From NCBI GenBank assembly GCA_945902075.1, contig CAMDMA010000020.1:1-61666 (forward strand): a stretch of DNA of 61,666 nt, in the 5' to 3' direction. The position numbers were made by a program, and so were the translations under genes. The notes under the pieces are model-generated. The model had not been told where the DNA came from. It made no database searches and was given only the letters and a program-made list of their open reading frames with translations. Shown piece by piece: positions 24,906 to 32,023 of the stretch; positions within the stretch are counted from its first letter, which is position 1, and the number at the start of each line of letters is the position of its first letter. Source of the stretch: Candidatus Kuenenia stuttgartensis. GTDB taxonomy: Bacteria; Planctomycetota; Phycisphaerae; Phycisphaerales; SM1A02.

Positions 24906-25643
24906 CTATCGCAACGGCTTTGTATCGAGCGCAGTGTTCCACTCTGCGACGAGTTTCGCGTGGGCAGCGAGGAGTGCATCAGCATCACCCTCAATCTCGA
25001 TAGACGTCACCGGCTCGCCGGAAACGAGCCGCGCCGCAACATCAAGACCGTCGGTGATTGTTCCAAACACGACATAGACGAGATTCCAGCGTTCTTGCGG
25101 TTTGACGGTCAGAAAGATCCGGCAGGGATGTCCCCGCGCGTTGGCATCCTCTGTGGTGTTCGCAAGACACAGTCGCCCACCGATGTCAAACATAAATTTT
25201 GGTGAGAACTCGCGAGAAATGGAGTAGGGAACTTCGCGCACGTCGATGCGCGCGCCAAGTTGGCGAACGACGGGCGAGAAATCCTCCCAAGGACGACCGG
25301 TGTAGTAGCCGCGCCGGACGAGGTTCAGAAAATTCGCGCATGCGCGTGGCGCTGCCTTTGCGTGCAGCTCAACACGAATCGATCCAGATTTACTTTGAAA
25401 CACGACAAAGATCGGCGCCGCGCTGATCTGTTTCGTGTCCGCCGGTGGTTGCACAGAGGGGATCGGTATGGGCGGCACGCTCTCTGTCGGAACGTTTGCA
25501 GTCACCCCTTGCGCGGGCGATTCATCGATCGCTACGAAAGTACTTTCTGTTCGCGGGGCGGGTCGCTCGCATGCGTTGAGTCCAAGGCTTGTCACGATGA
25601 GTAGCACAGCGAGCATGCGCGTTTTTGCTGAGCAAAGAAGCAT
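24906..25643 (-). CDS. Cyclophilin-type peptidyl-prolyl isomerase lipoprotein
   Basis: About 245 residues. The N-terminus MLLCSAKTRMLAVLLIVTSL ends in lipobox LNAC, so the protein is probably lipid-anchored. After a Pro-rich linker, residues about 85-230 form a cyclophilin fold: SGSIRVELHAKAAPRACANF, LVRRGYYTGRPWEDFSPVVR, GGRLCLANTTEDANARG, RWNLVYVVFGTITDGLDVA. The usual FHR(V/I) Arg region is represented by FSPVVRQLG. The start is uncertain: ATG 25682 and GTG 25700 lie in frame upstream but would put a perfect inverted repeat (25686-25714) across or just before the start, and the lipoprotein signal fits 25643 best. Confidence 0.82.
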   Translation of the reverse strand: MLLCSAKTRMLAVLLIVTSLGLNACERPAPRTESTFVAIDESPAQGVTANVPTESVPPIPIPSVQPPADTKQISAAPIFVVFQSKSGSIRVELHAKAAPRACANFLNLVRRGYYTGRPWEDFSPVVRQLGARIDVREVPYSISREFSPKFMFDIGGRLCLANTTEDANARGHPCRIFLTVKPQERWNLVYVVFGTITDGLDVAARLVSGEPVTSIEIEGDADALLAAHAKLVAEWNTALDTKPLR

Positions 25644-25685
25644 TTCGGAAGAGCTTTCGGTTCTTGATTGGAGCGAGCGCATGTT

Positions 25686-25714
25686 GTTTCCGCGGATCAC
25701 AGAAGCGCGGAAAC
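25686..25714. promoter_or_regulatory. Perfect 9-bp inverted repeat upstream of the cyclophilin gene
   Basis: GTTTCCGCG (25686-25694) and CGCGGAAAC (25706-25714) form a stem with an 11-nt loop between the stop of the upstream minus-strand gene (25753) and the cyclophilin start. No U-run follows on the minus strand, so an operator or leader hairpin is as likely as a terminator. Confidence 0.5.
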
Positions 25715-25752
25715 TCCATCATCGACTTGATAGGTGCGCGGATCGCTGGCAG

Positions 25753-27360
25753 TCAGTTGTTGGTTGATTTCCGCGAGCCTCGACTTCCGCGACTCGTTTT
25801 TGAGGAGCTCCCGCCGCTCGATGAACCTGATTCCGGCGTTGCGGGGTTGGTTCGGGGGGCCGATGGGCTCGCGGCAGGGGTTTGCGAAGTTGGGCCACCA
25901 CGTGCGGGCGCGTCAGTTGCGCCGACATCGAGCCCCGTCGAATCCGAAGACGGGGCGTCACTTTCTGCAAGCAAAATCTCTGCCTGAAGCGCTTCGAGTG
26001 AACTGCGCTCAAACCTATCAGCACGTTCAAGGGCGAGGATCGTCTCGCTGAGATCATCAAAGCGCGCGAGTGTTGCCGTGGGTGCAGAGCCGGTGATTGC
26101 GCGGATGCGAGCGAGTGACTCTTTCAGCGCAGCTCGCCGTTTCTTTTGCGCGTCAAGTAATGCGAGACGCGCGGAGATCTCCCCAGAAATTCCCTGAGTC
26201 GTGCGATCAAGAAGGCGCGGGAGCACTCCGTCCGCTGCGATGCACGCGGACTCGGCGAGAGGTTCTATGCGCTGATAGGTGACATCGAGTGCATCAAGCA
26301 CCGCTTGATCGACGGTCGCATCAAACTCGGGACGTGCGATCACAGACTCCACGAGGAGATTGAGAATGCGCTCGTCATCGAACAATTCAGGATGGACAGA
26401 TCGCTGCCATTCTTCGACGAGTTTCCGCCCGGCTTGGCGAGGAAGTTGCACGCGTAATCGACGCAGCCCCTCGAGGTGCGCATCGCGAATCAGAATCTCA
26501 TTCGCAAACTCAGAGTCTTCAATCGCAACGAGCTGTTCATCGATCGTCGTAACCCGATCGGGGAGACCAAAACGCCACAGGGTTCCGGCCGAGGTTTCTA
26601 TTGCGGCACGCGCGGCGTCATTGTCACGTAGAAGCCGCGCACGGTCACGAAGTCGTCCGACAAGATTCTCAGCATATGCGAGCACGCTCGGCGCGATCAT
26701 CCCACGCACATCTTCTGCGAGCTTGAGCTTCGAGAGGATGTCGCCAAGCGAAATTGCTGTTGATGGCAGCAATCCTTCGCGCGACATGCGCTCGTTGAGA
26801 TCGGCGATACGTTCAAAGGCAAGCTTTGATCGATGCTCAATCGGCGTCGCGAGCTCAATGGAGCGAAAGAGCGCACGCTCCGCGGCGGCCGCAGTCGTCA
26901 TCGCTTTGTCGCGTAGAGCAAGAATTTCAACAAGCTCAGGAGTTGCCCGTGCGACGAACACGCGGCGCGCGCCATCGAAGGTGTACGCGGCTGGAAGGAG
27001 TTGCCGAATGCGGCGACCAGGATCATCAGAGAGCTTCCCGACAGTCTCTTGGTAGCGCACAAAAGCTTCTGCAATATCTTTGTTTGCGAGAAGCGTCTGA
27101 TCGACGGTCGAGAGAATCGTGCCGAAACGCTTAGCGTCCATTGCTTGCGGGACGAGTGTTCGTCGGAGGGAGTCCTCTGCTTGTTCTCGTGCGCGCTCGC
27201 GTTGCGCCGCTGCAGATGGCGTACGCTCTGGCTCTGGCTCCGTTGCCGGACTGAGTGTCGAGGCGGCAGCATCCTGCACGCGCCACGCTGCGTGGATGGC
27301 TGGGGGATTCACGAGCATGCCGAGCGGGATTAATCCGCCGAGGAGGCGATGTCGACGCAT
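25753..27360 (-). CDS. Secreted helical protein of unknown function
   Basis: A 535-residue protein with a signal peptide (MRRHRLLGGLIPLGMLVNPP, cut near IHA). Almost the whole mature part is predicted to be alpha-helical and charged (RERAREQAEDSLRRTL, AAAAERALFRSIEL, LVGRLRDRARLLRDND). The C-terminus is low complexity (Ser/Gly/Pro/Thr, SGSSSGGSSSKTSRGSRGSR). A motif TYQRIEPLAE (about residues 360-369) resembles TYTRLAPIAE in the large lipoprotein at 49 kb, so the two may be distant paralogues. No known domain is recognised. ATG 27360 is preceded by TACACT ending 6 nt upstream. Confidence 0.75.
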   Translation of the reverse strand: MRRHRLLGGLIPLGMLVNPPAIHAAWRVQDAAASTLSPATEPEPERTPSAAAQRERAREQAEDSLRRTLVPQAMDAKRFGTILSTVDQTLLANKDIAEAFVRYQETVGKLSDDPGRRIRQLLPAAYTFDGARRVFVARATPELVEILALRDKAMTTAAAAERALFRSIELATPIEHRSKLAFERIADLNERMSREGLLPSTAISLGDILSKLKLAEDVRGMIAPSVLAYAENLVGRLRDRARLLRDNDAARAAIETSAGTLWRFGLPDRVTTIDEQLVAIEDSEFANEILIRDAHLEGLRRLRVQLPRQAGRKLVEEWQRSVHPELFDDERILNLLVESVIARPEFDATVDQAVLDALDVTYQRIEPLAESACIAADGVLPRLLDRTTQGISGEISARLALLDAQKKRRAALKESLARIRAITGSAPTATLARFDDLSETILALERADRFERSSLEALQAEILLAESDAPSSDSTGLDVGATDAPARGGPTSQTPAASPSAPRTNPATPESGSSSGGSSSKTSRGSRGSRKSTNN

Positions 27361-27366
27361 GGCCGC

Positions 27367-27372
27367 AGTGTA
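27367..27372 (-). promoter_or_regulatory. -10-like TACACT, leaderless geometry
   Basis: TACACT on the minus strand is followed by exactly 6 nt (GCGGCC) and ATG 27360. It lies back to back with the EVE promoter at 27392-27397, only 19 nt away. Confidence 0.5.
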
Positions 27373-27391
27373 TGGAATTCCCGACGTGCGC

Positions 27392-27397
27392 TACCCT
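27392..27397 (+). promoter_or_regulatory. -10-like TACCCT, leaderless geometry
   Basis: TACCCT ends exactly 6 nt before ATG 27404 and directly abuts the earlier ATG 27398, so it favours 27404 as the start of the EVE gene. Confidence 0.5.
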
Positions 27398-27403
27398 ATG
27401 GAA

Positions 27404-27967
27404 ATGGCTCGATTCTGGCTTCTCAAGTGCGAACCCGACGTGTATTCCATTGGCGATCTTGCCCGCGATGGCACGACAGGATGGGATGCCATTCGCAATT
27501 ACCAAGTCCGCAACTTCCTACGCGACGACATGTCGCCGGGTGACCTTGGGATTTTTTATCACTCAAACGCGGATCCATCGGGTGCAGTTGGGGTGCTTCG
27601 AATCGAGAGGTCGGGAGTTCCTGATCCGACACAATTTGATCCGCGGAGCGAGTATCACGATCCACGGTCAACGCGTGCGGCGCCGACATGGCTGATGTGC
27701 GAGGTTCGCTTTGTCGAACGGTTCGCGGAGGTCATCTCGCTCGAGCGGATGCGGGGCGAGCAGGCGCTCGCGGACATGATGATTCTCCGCAAAGGAAATC
27801 GGCTATCGATCACGCCGCTCACGCAGGGGGAATTTGATTCCATCCGAGAGCTTGGGCGTTCAGCCGGTGCCGACGAACCAAGCGCGGAAGTCCAATCGCG
27901 AAAGGTCATTCCATCTGTTGGCGCGAAGTCGCCCCGGAAGCCTTCATCCTCAATCAAGCGGCGTTAG
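27404..27967 (+). CDS. EVE domain protein
   Basis: A 187-residue protein whose first 140 residues are an EVE domain (PUA-like fold that binds modified bases in nucleic acids): ARFWLLKCEPDVYSI, GWDAIRNYQVRNFLRDDM, GDLGIFYHSNADPSGAVGVLRI, EVRFVERFAEVISLERM, LRKGNRLSITPLTQGEF. The WLLKxEPxxYS start is the family hallmark. The C-terminal 40 residues are a basic Ser/Pro/Lys tail. An ATG two codons upstream (27398) is possible. It is divergent from the helical secreted protein. Confidence 0.92.
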   Translation: MARFWLLKCEPDVYSIGDLARDGTTGWDAIRNYQVRNFLRDDMSPGDLGIFYHSNADPSGAVGVLRIERSGVPDPTQFDPRSEYHDPRSTRAAPTWLMCEVRFVERFAEVISLERMRGEQALADMMILRKGNRLSITPLTQGEFDSIRELGRSAGADEPSAEVQSRKVIPSVGAKSPRKPSSSIKRR

Positions 27968-28037
27968 ACTACTTCTATCGAACGAGCGAATTCTGCACGC
28001 TCGGGACTGACTTCGACGGACGAATTGGAGAATCGAC

Positions 28038-28607
28038 ATGGGAATCCTACTTCTCGTTAGCTGTGGCGCACTTGTCCTCCTCGCGCTCCTTGTCGGCTTC
28101 TGGCTGATTGGGTTGTACAACACGCTCGCGCGCGGCCGTGTGGCGGTTCAGGGTGCGTGGAGCGATATCGAGGTGCAACTCAAGCGACGTCACGATCTCA
28201 TTCCGAATCTGGTCGAAACGGTGAAGGGTTACGCGAAGCATGAACGCGAGGCGCTCGAAGCAGTGATCGCGGCGCGCGCGCGGGCCGTGAGCGCGGGGCC
28301 AATCGATGCCAAGATTGAGGCTGAGGGCGGACTCACGCAGGCTCTCGGTCGTTTGATGGCTGTTGCAGAGGCGTACCCCGACCTGAAGGCCAACACGAAC
28401 TTTCTGGAACTGCAGGGCGAATTGGCTTCGACGGAAAACATCATCGGTGGAGCACGCTCGCGCTACAACAACACCACGGGTGGATTCAATCAGACGCTTG
28501 TGGTCTTCCCGACGAATCTCGTCGCCAACATGTTTGGATTTAAGGAAATGCCGTTCTTCGAAGTCGAGAACGCGGCCGAGCGCACAGCGCCACAGGTGAA
28601 GTTCTGA
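28038..28607 (+). CDS. lemA: LemA family protein (first copy)
   Basis: A 189-residue protein with one N-terminal membrane helix (ILLLVSCGALVLLALLVGFW) and the LemA core: YNTLARGRVAVQGAWSDIEV, LKRRHDLIPNLVETVKGYAK, ALGRLMAVAEAYPDLKAN, FLELQGELASTENIIGGARS and the NMFGFKEMPFF end. GGAG lies 8 nt before ATG, giving an SD-led start; a TAGACT hexamer near 27967 may be its promoter. It is followed within 20 nt by a membrane protein and then by a second LemA, forming a three-gene unit. The role of LemA proteins in bacteria is not settled; membrane-associated coiled-coil proteins are typical. Confidence 0.95.
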   Translation: MGILLLVSCGALVLLALLVGFWLIGLYNTLARGRVAVQGAWSDIEVQLKRRHDLIPNLVETVKGYAKHEREALEAVIAARARAVSAGPIDAKIEAEGGLTQALGRLMAVAEAYPDLKANTNFLELQGELASTENIIGGARSRYNNTTGGFNQTLVVFPTNLVANMFGFKEMPFFEVENAAERTAPQVKF

Positions 28608-28624
28608 TTGCTCCACATAGTGCC

Positions 28625-29419
28625 GTGCTTGGAGCGTTCCTTGCGGATCGGTTGCTGCCATCACTCGCAGTCGTAGGCGTGATCGGTGTCGTGATCGCCT
28701 TCGTCTTCGTTGTGATTGCGCTTGCTGCGCGACACGCGAAATCCGAGCGTGAGCGAACAGCGGCTATTGCTGCGTTTGCGCAGTCACGTGGCTGCCTGAT
28801 GCGCGGTGAGTATCCGCGGCTCCACACGCTTTTTCACTTTTTCCCGCTGTTTAAGCTTGGTCATTCGCGGCGTGGATACAACGTGGCCTTCGGGAACATC
28901 CGCATCGGAGGAATTGGCTGTGAGGTCCTTTTCGGTGACTACGATTACAAAGTCACAACGTCAAACGGGAAGCAGACGACGGTTGTGACCCACACCACAT
29001 CGTTCATCATTACCCGTCCAATCCTCGAAGTTCCCGAACAACTCACGGTGCGCGAAGAGGGTTTTTTCGACAGAATCGGCGAGTTTCTCGGCATAGACGA
29101 CATCGACTTTGAGTCGAGCGAGTTTTCGAAGCGCTTCCATGTGAAATGCTCTGATCGGCGGTTTGCGTTTGATCTCTTTGATCCGCGAATGATTGAGTAC
29201 TTTCTTGGATCGAAACCGCCCAAAATGGAGTTCCTTGAATGCGTGTTGCTCTGTACACGCGGGGCGGGTCGTTGGAAGATTGAGCAATTCGCTGCGGAAA
29301 TGGAATGGGTTGATGGGTTCTACGCGCATGTTCCTAGGCATGTCCGCGCAGAACGGCTCCCTGCTGCCGAACATGCCAGCGATCCAATTCTCAGTCCGAG
29401 TGATGGTGCTTCCGCATGA
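28625..29419 (+). CDS. Membrane protein of the LemA cluster (DUF3137-like)
   Basis: A 264-residue protein with an N-terminal membrane helix (LAVVGVIGVVIAFVFVVIAL), then a cytoplasmic or periplasmic domain of alternating strands: RRGYNVAFGNIRIGGIGCEVLFGDYDY, TTVVTHTTSFIITRP, DIDFESSEFSKRFHVKCSDRRFAFDLFDPRMIEYFL. The last stretch resembles proteins often placed beside LemA (DUF3137-type), where FDxxESxEFxxxF followed by A.xLFxPRxMexL is usual. The GTG start is the best in-frame choice; no SD is evident. Its stop overlaps the ATG of the second LemA (ATGA). Confidence 0.72.
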   Translation: MLGAFLADRLLPSLAVVGVIGVVIAFVFVVIALAARHAKSERERTAAIAAFAQSRGCLMRGEYPRLHTLFHFFPLFKLGHSRRGYNVAFGNIRIGGIGCEVLFGDYDYKVTTSNGKQTTVVTHTTSFIITRPILEVPEQLTVREEGFFDRIGEFLGIDDIDFESSEFSKRFHVKCSDRRFAFDLFDPRMIEYFLGSKPPKMEFLECVLLCTRGAGRWKIEQFAAEMEWVDGFYAHVPRHVRAERLPAAEHASDPILSPSDGASA

Positions 29420-30000
29420 ATAATCTCTCTACCGGCCCACTCTCTATCGGCTGTTGCATTACGGTGGCCGTGCTCGCTGTGCCGATTCTTTGGTTGGTCG
29501 CGACATACAACCGCTTTGCGCGCCTTTCGCAGCATGTGCGAGAAAGTTGGTCAGGCGTCGACGTCGAGCTCAAACGCCGACACGACCTTGTTCCCAATCT
29601 TGTCGAGACCGTACGAGGCTACGCGACGCATGAACGCGAGGCACTCGAGTCGGTGGTTGCTGCGCGTTCTCACGCTCTTCAGGCCGGTGATGAGTTGCGC
29701 GCGCGCGTTGCAGGGGAGGTTGAGCTTGGTCGTTCGCTTCAGCGGTTGCTTGCGATCGCAGAGGCGTATCCCGATTTGAAGGCGGATCGTCATTTCCTCG
29801 AACTTCAGCGCGAACTCTCGCTCACCGAAGATCGGATTGCAGCGGCGCGTCGCTTTTACAATGCCAACGTTCGCGAGATCAACGGACTCGCAGTTGCGGT
29901 TCCATCGAACATCGTCGCGTCCGTATTTGGCTTTACAGAACAGCGCTTCTTCGAGCTTGTCGATGGAACGGAGCGCGCCTCGCCATCAGTACGGATGTAG
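29416..30000 (+). CDS. lemA: LemA family protein (second copy)
   Basis: A 194-residue LemA paralogue: N-terminal helix GCCITVAVLAVPILWLVATY, then WSGVDVELKRRHDLVPNLVE, YATHEREALESVVAAR, LQRLLAIAEAYPDLKADRHF, LQRELSLTEDRIAAARRFYN and a C-terminal SVFGFTEQRFFELV. It differs throughout from the first copy while keeping the same landmarks, so the duplication is old. It is coupled by ATGA to the upstream membrane protein. ruvB starts 15 nt downstream but with its own promoter-like element. Confidence 0.94.
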   Translation: MNNLSTGPLSIGCCITVAVLAVPILWLVATYNRFARLSQHVRESWSGVDVELKRRHDLVPNLVETVRGYATHEREALESVVAARSHALQAGDELRARVAGEVELGRSLQRLLAIAEAYPDLKADRHFLELQRELSLTEDRIAAARRFYNANVREINGLAVAVPSNIVASVFGFTEQRFFELVDGTERASPSVRM

Positions 30001-30003
30001 CGC

Positions 30004-30009
30004 TATCCT
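30004..30009 (+). promoter_or_regulatory. -10-like TATCCT, leaderless geometry
   Basis: TATCCT ends exactly 6 nt before the ruvB ATG at 30016. The same hexamer precedes folC. Confidence 0.5.
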
Positions 30010-30015
30010 GCGGCC

Positions 30016-31053
30016 ATGGCCAAGGAACGCATGGTTTCACAGGCGGCGCAGCCGGAGATGGCCGAGGGGGATCTCGATCCGCATGCGCTCGAGATTCGTC
30101 CCCGCACGATTAGCGACTATGTCGGACAGCGCGAGCTCATCGAGCGCTTGTCTATCGCCCTCGACGCAGCGAAGGGGCGCGGTGAGACGATGGAGCATGT
30201 CTTGTTGCATGGCCCTCCCGGACTCGGGAAGACGACACTTGCTCACGTAATCGCTGCCGAAATGGGATCGCGTGCGTACGTGACAAGTGGCCCTGCTCTT
30301 ACGAAAGCGGGCGATCTTGTTGGAACGCTGACGAAGATGGAAGAGCGCGACGTTCTCTTCATTGATGAGATTCATCGGTTGCCAGCAAGCGTTGAGGAGT
30401 ACATCTATCCGGCGATGGAAGATCGGCGAATCGATTTCACACTCGATAGCGGCATGCACGCGCGGGTCGTCACGATTGCGCTCAAGCCATTTACGCTGAT
30501 TGGGGCGACGACGCGCGCGGGGCTGCTCACGCAAGCGTTGCGCAGCCGCTTTGGAATTGCGCATCATCTTGAGTTTTATTCCCATGACGATCTTGTGCGG
30601 ATTCTTGCGCGTGCTGCGGGAATCTTTGCGATGCGTCATATCGGCAGTGATGCATTTGATGCGATCGCGTCGAGGAGTCGTGGAACGCCGCGTATTGCGT
30701 TGCGGTTACTGCGGCGCGTACGAGACTACGCTGATGTCCGTGCCGCAGGGCGTGCGGATGCGTCCGTGGTGTCGGCGGCGCTTCGGCTTGAGGGGATTGA
30801 TGACCGTGGGCTCGACGAACTTGACCGGAAATACATGCGCGCCGTCGCGGACATCTACGCGGGCGGTCCGGTTGGGCTCGAAGCGATCGCGGCAACGCTC
30901 GCAGAAGACTCAGGGACGCTTGAGGATCTCGTCGAACCCTATTTGCTTCAGATTGGCTATCTCGCCCGCACGCGCCAAGGCCGCCGGCTCACAAAGCCTG
31001 GCGCCGACTCCATCGGCTTTGCGCTTCCAGTCACCGGTCAACTCTTCGACTGA
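30016..31053 (+). CDS. ruvB: Holliday junction branch migration helicase RuvB
   Basis: A 345-residue AAA+ motor that with RuvA drives Holliday junction migration in recombination. Visible: IRPRTISDYVGQRELIERL, Walker A GPPGLGKTTLA (about residues 66-76), Walker B LFIDEIHRLP (about 113-122), the YIYPAMEDRRIDF beta-hairpin region, sensor IGATTRAGLLTQALRSRFG and the C-terminal winged helix ending YLARTRQGR. Length is normal. ruvA and ruvC are not adjacent. Its last 16 nt overlap the 3' end of the convergent pssE gene. Confidence 0.98.
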   Translation: MAKERMVSQAAQPEMAEGDLDPHALEIRPRTISDYVGQRELIERLSIALDAAKGRGETMEHVLLHGPPGLGKTTLAHVIAAEMGSRAYVTSGPALTKAGDLVGTLTKMEERDVLFIDEIHRLPASVEEYIYPAMEDRRIDFTLDSGMHARVVTIALKPFTLIGATTRAGLLTQALRSRFGIAHHLEFYSHDDLVRILARAAGIFAMRHIGSDAFDAIASRSRGTPRIALRLLRRVRDYADVRAAGRADASVVSAALRLEGIDDRGLDELDRKYMRAVADIYAGGPVGLEAIAATLAEDSGTLEDLVEPYLLQIGYLARTRQGRRLTKPGADSIGFALPVTGQLFD

Positions 31054-31541
31054 ATAGGCGGTACGCCATTCCATACGAAGTCGCGGATGGCGCTGATGAG
31101 TCGGGGGCTCGCATGGGACCCGATGCGTTCTCCAGCCTTCATAGATCCGAGTCGATCAAGCATGTCGGGCAGCGCGGTTTCATCCCACGCGACAAAGAAG
31201 CCCGCGCGCGATTCAAGACTTCGCGCGCTTGCAGTCTGATGCTCATTGCGCGTTTCGCCGAGCGAAGCCTTGCGTGGAAGTACGAGAATGGGCTTCCCGC
31301 GCTCGAGGCAACTGAGAATGGTTCCCATTCCAACATGTGCGACGACGACGTCAGCGCGATCGAAAAGTGCCGATGCTTCGTTCGGCGGGACAAACGCCGC
31401 CTGGTCGAATCCAGAGAGATCGACGGTTGTTCCACCGTGTTGGAAGAAAATATCGCGCACCCCGCGCGCACGCGCCCAGCCAGCGACCGGTCCAACAAGT
31501 CGATCGAACGGGAGTTGCGAACCAACGGAGACGAGAATCAA
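31038..31541 (-). CDS. pssE: Alg13/PssE-like glycosyltransferase subunit
   Basis: A 167-residue GT28 C-terminal-type domain: ILVSVGSQLPFDRLVGPV at the start, RDIFFQHGGTTVD, FDRADVVVAHVGMGTILSCL (nucleotide-sugar-binding loop) and GKPILVLPRKASLGETRNEHQ. Alone it lacks the membrane half, which is supplied by PssD next door. The TTG start at 31541 overlaps the pssD stop by 4 nt and has GGGAG 7 nt upstream, so coupling fixes the start. The complex should transfer a sugar from a nucleotide donor to a lipid- or polymer-linked acceptor; the donor is unknown. Confidence 0.88.
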   Translation of the reverse strand: MILVSVGSQLPFDRLVGPVAGWARARGVRDIFFQHGGTTVDLSGFDQAAFVPPNEASALFDRADVVVAHVGMGTILSCLERGKPILVLPRKASLGETRNEHQTASARSLESRAGFFVAWDETALPDMLDRLGSMKAGERIGSHASPRLISAIRDFVWNGVPPIQSKS

Positions 31542-32023
31542 ACGACCGCTCCCGCGTGATACGCAGCGCCCTTGCGACGATCTGCTGCTGGCGGAAGTTC
31601 GGCACCAAGATGCGCCCATTGCGTGAGAGCAAGGTCAGCAAACTTCGCTGCATTTCGGCCGGAAAGCGACATTTCTTCGGCGTTTGCGAAGGAATCGAGC
31701 CAGAGCGTTCGCGCACCGACGATGCGTCCGAAGCGCAGGGCAAAAAAACCAGGAGCCGCACCGGTCGAGACAATCGCATGCGGTCGAAGGCGCACGACGA
31801 GCCAAAGTACGCACAGCACGGACCATGCAAGCCGTAGACGGTCCCAACGCGATGCCTCAGGAATCAGGACGAATCGATCGGGAAGAACCTCAGTCGCCAG
31901 TCCTGCATCGGTCGAAGCCCAAGTGACATCGCAACCGGTGAATGCGCTGCGGAGGCGGCGGAGTTGAGTCCAGTGTCCGCCGCGTGAGGAGATGGCGAGC
32001 ACGCGCGGGGTGCGGGATTTCAT
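31538..32023 (-). CDS. pssD: Alg14/PssD-like glycosyltransferase subunit
   Basis: A 161-residue protein starting RVLAISSRGGHWTQLRRL, the SxGGH signature of the Alg14/PssD family that anchors the catalytic Alg13-like subunit to the membrane. A hydrophobic stretch RLAWSVLCVLWLVVRLRP, then AIVSTGAAPGFFALRFGRIVG and TLWLDSFANAEEMSLSGRN, complete the usual pattern. ATG 32023 overlaps the lptD stop by 4 nt, so the pair is translated with lptD. This links the sugar transfer to outer-membrane polysaccharide assembly. Confidence 0.9.
   Translation of the reverse strand: MKSRTPRVLAISSRGGHWTQLRRLRSAFTGCDVTWASTDAGLATEVLPDRFVLIPEASRWDRLRLAWSVLCVLWLVVRLRPHAIVSTGAAPGFFALRFGRIVGARTLWLDSFANAEEMSLSGRNAAKFADLALTQWAHLGAELPPAADRRKGAAYHAGAVV

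Noticed and set aside
28608-28624. ATT or TTG as start of the DUF3137-like gene closer to lemA
   Set aside because: The TTG is out of frame and an ATT start would need independent support; GTG 28625 is the first normal in-frame start.
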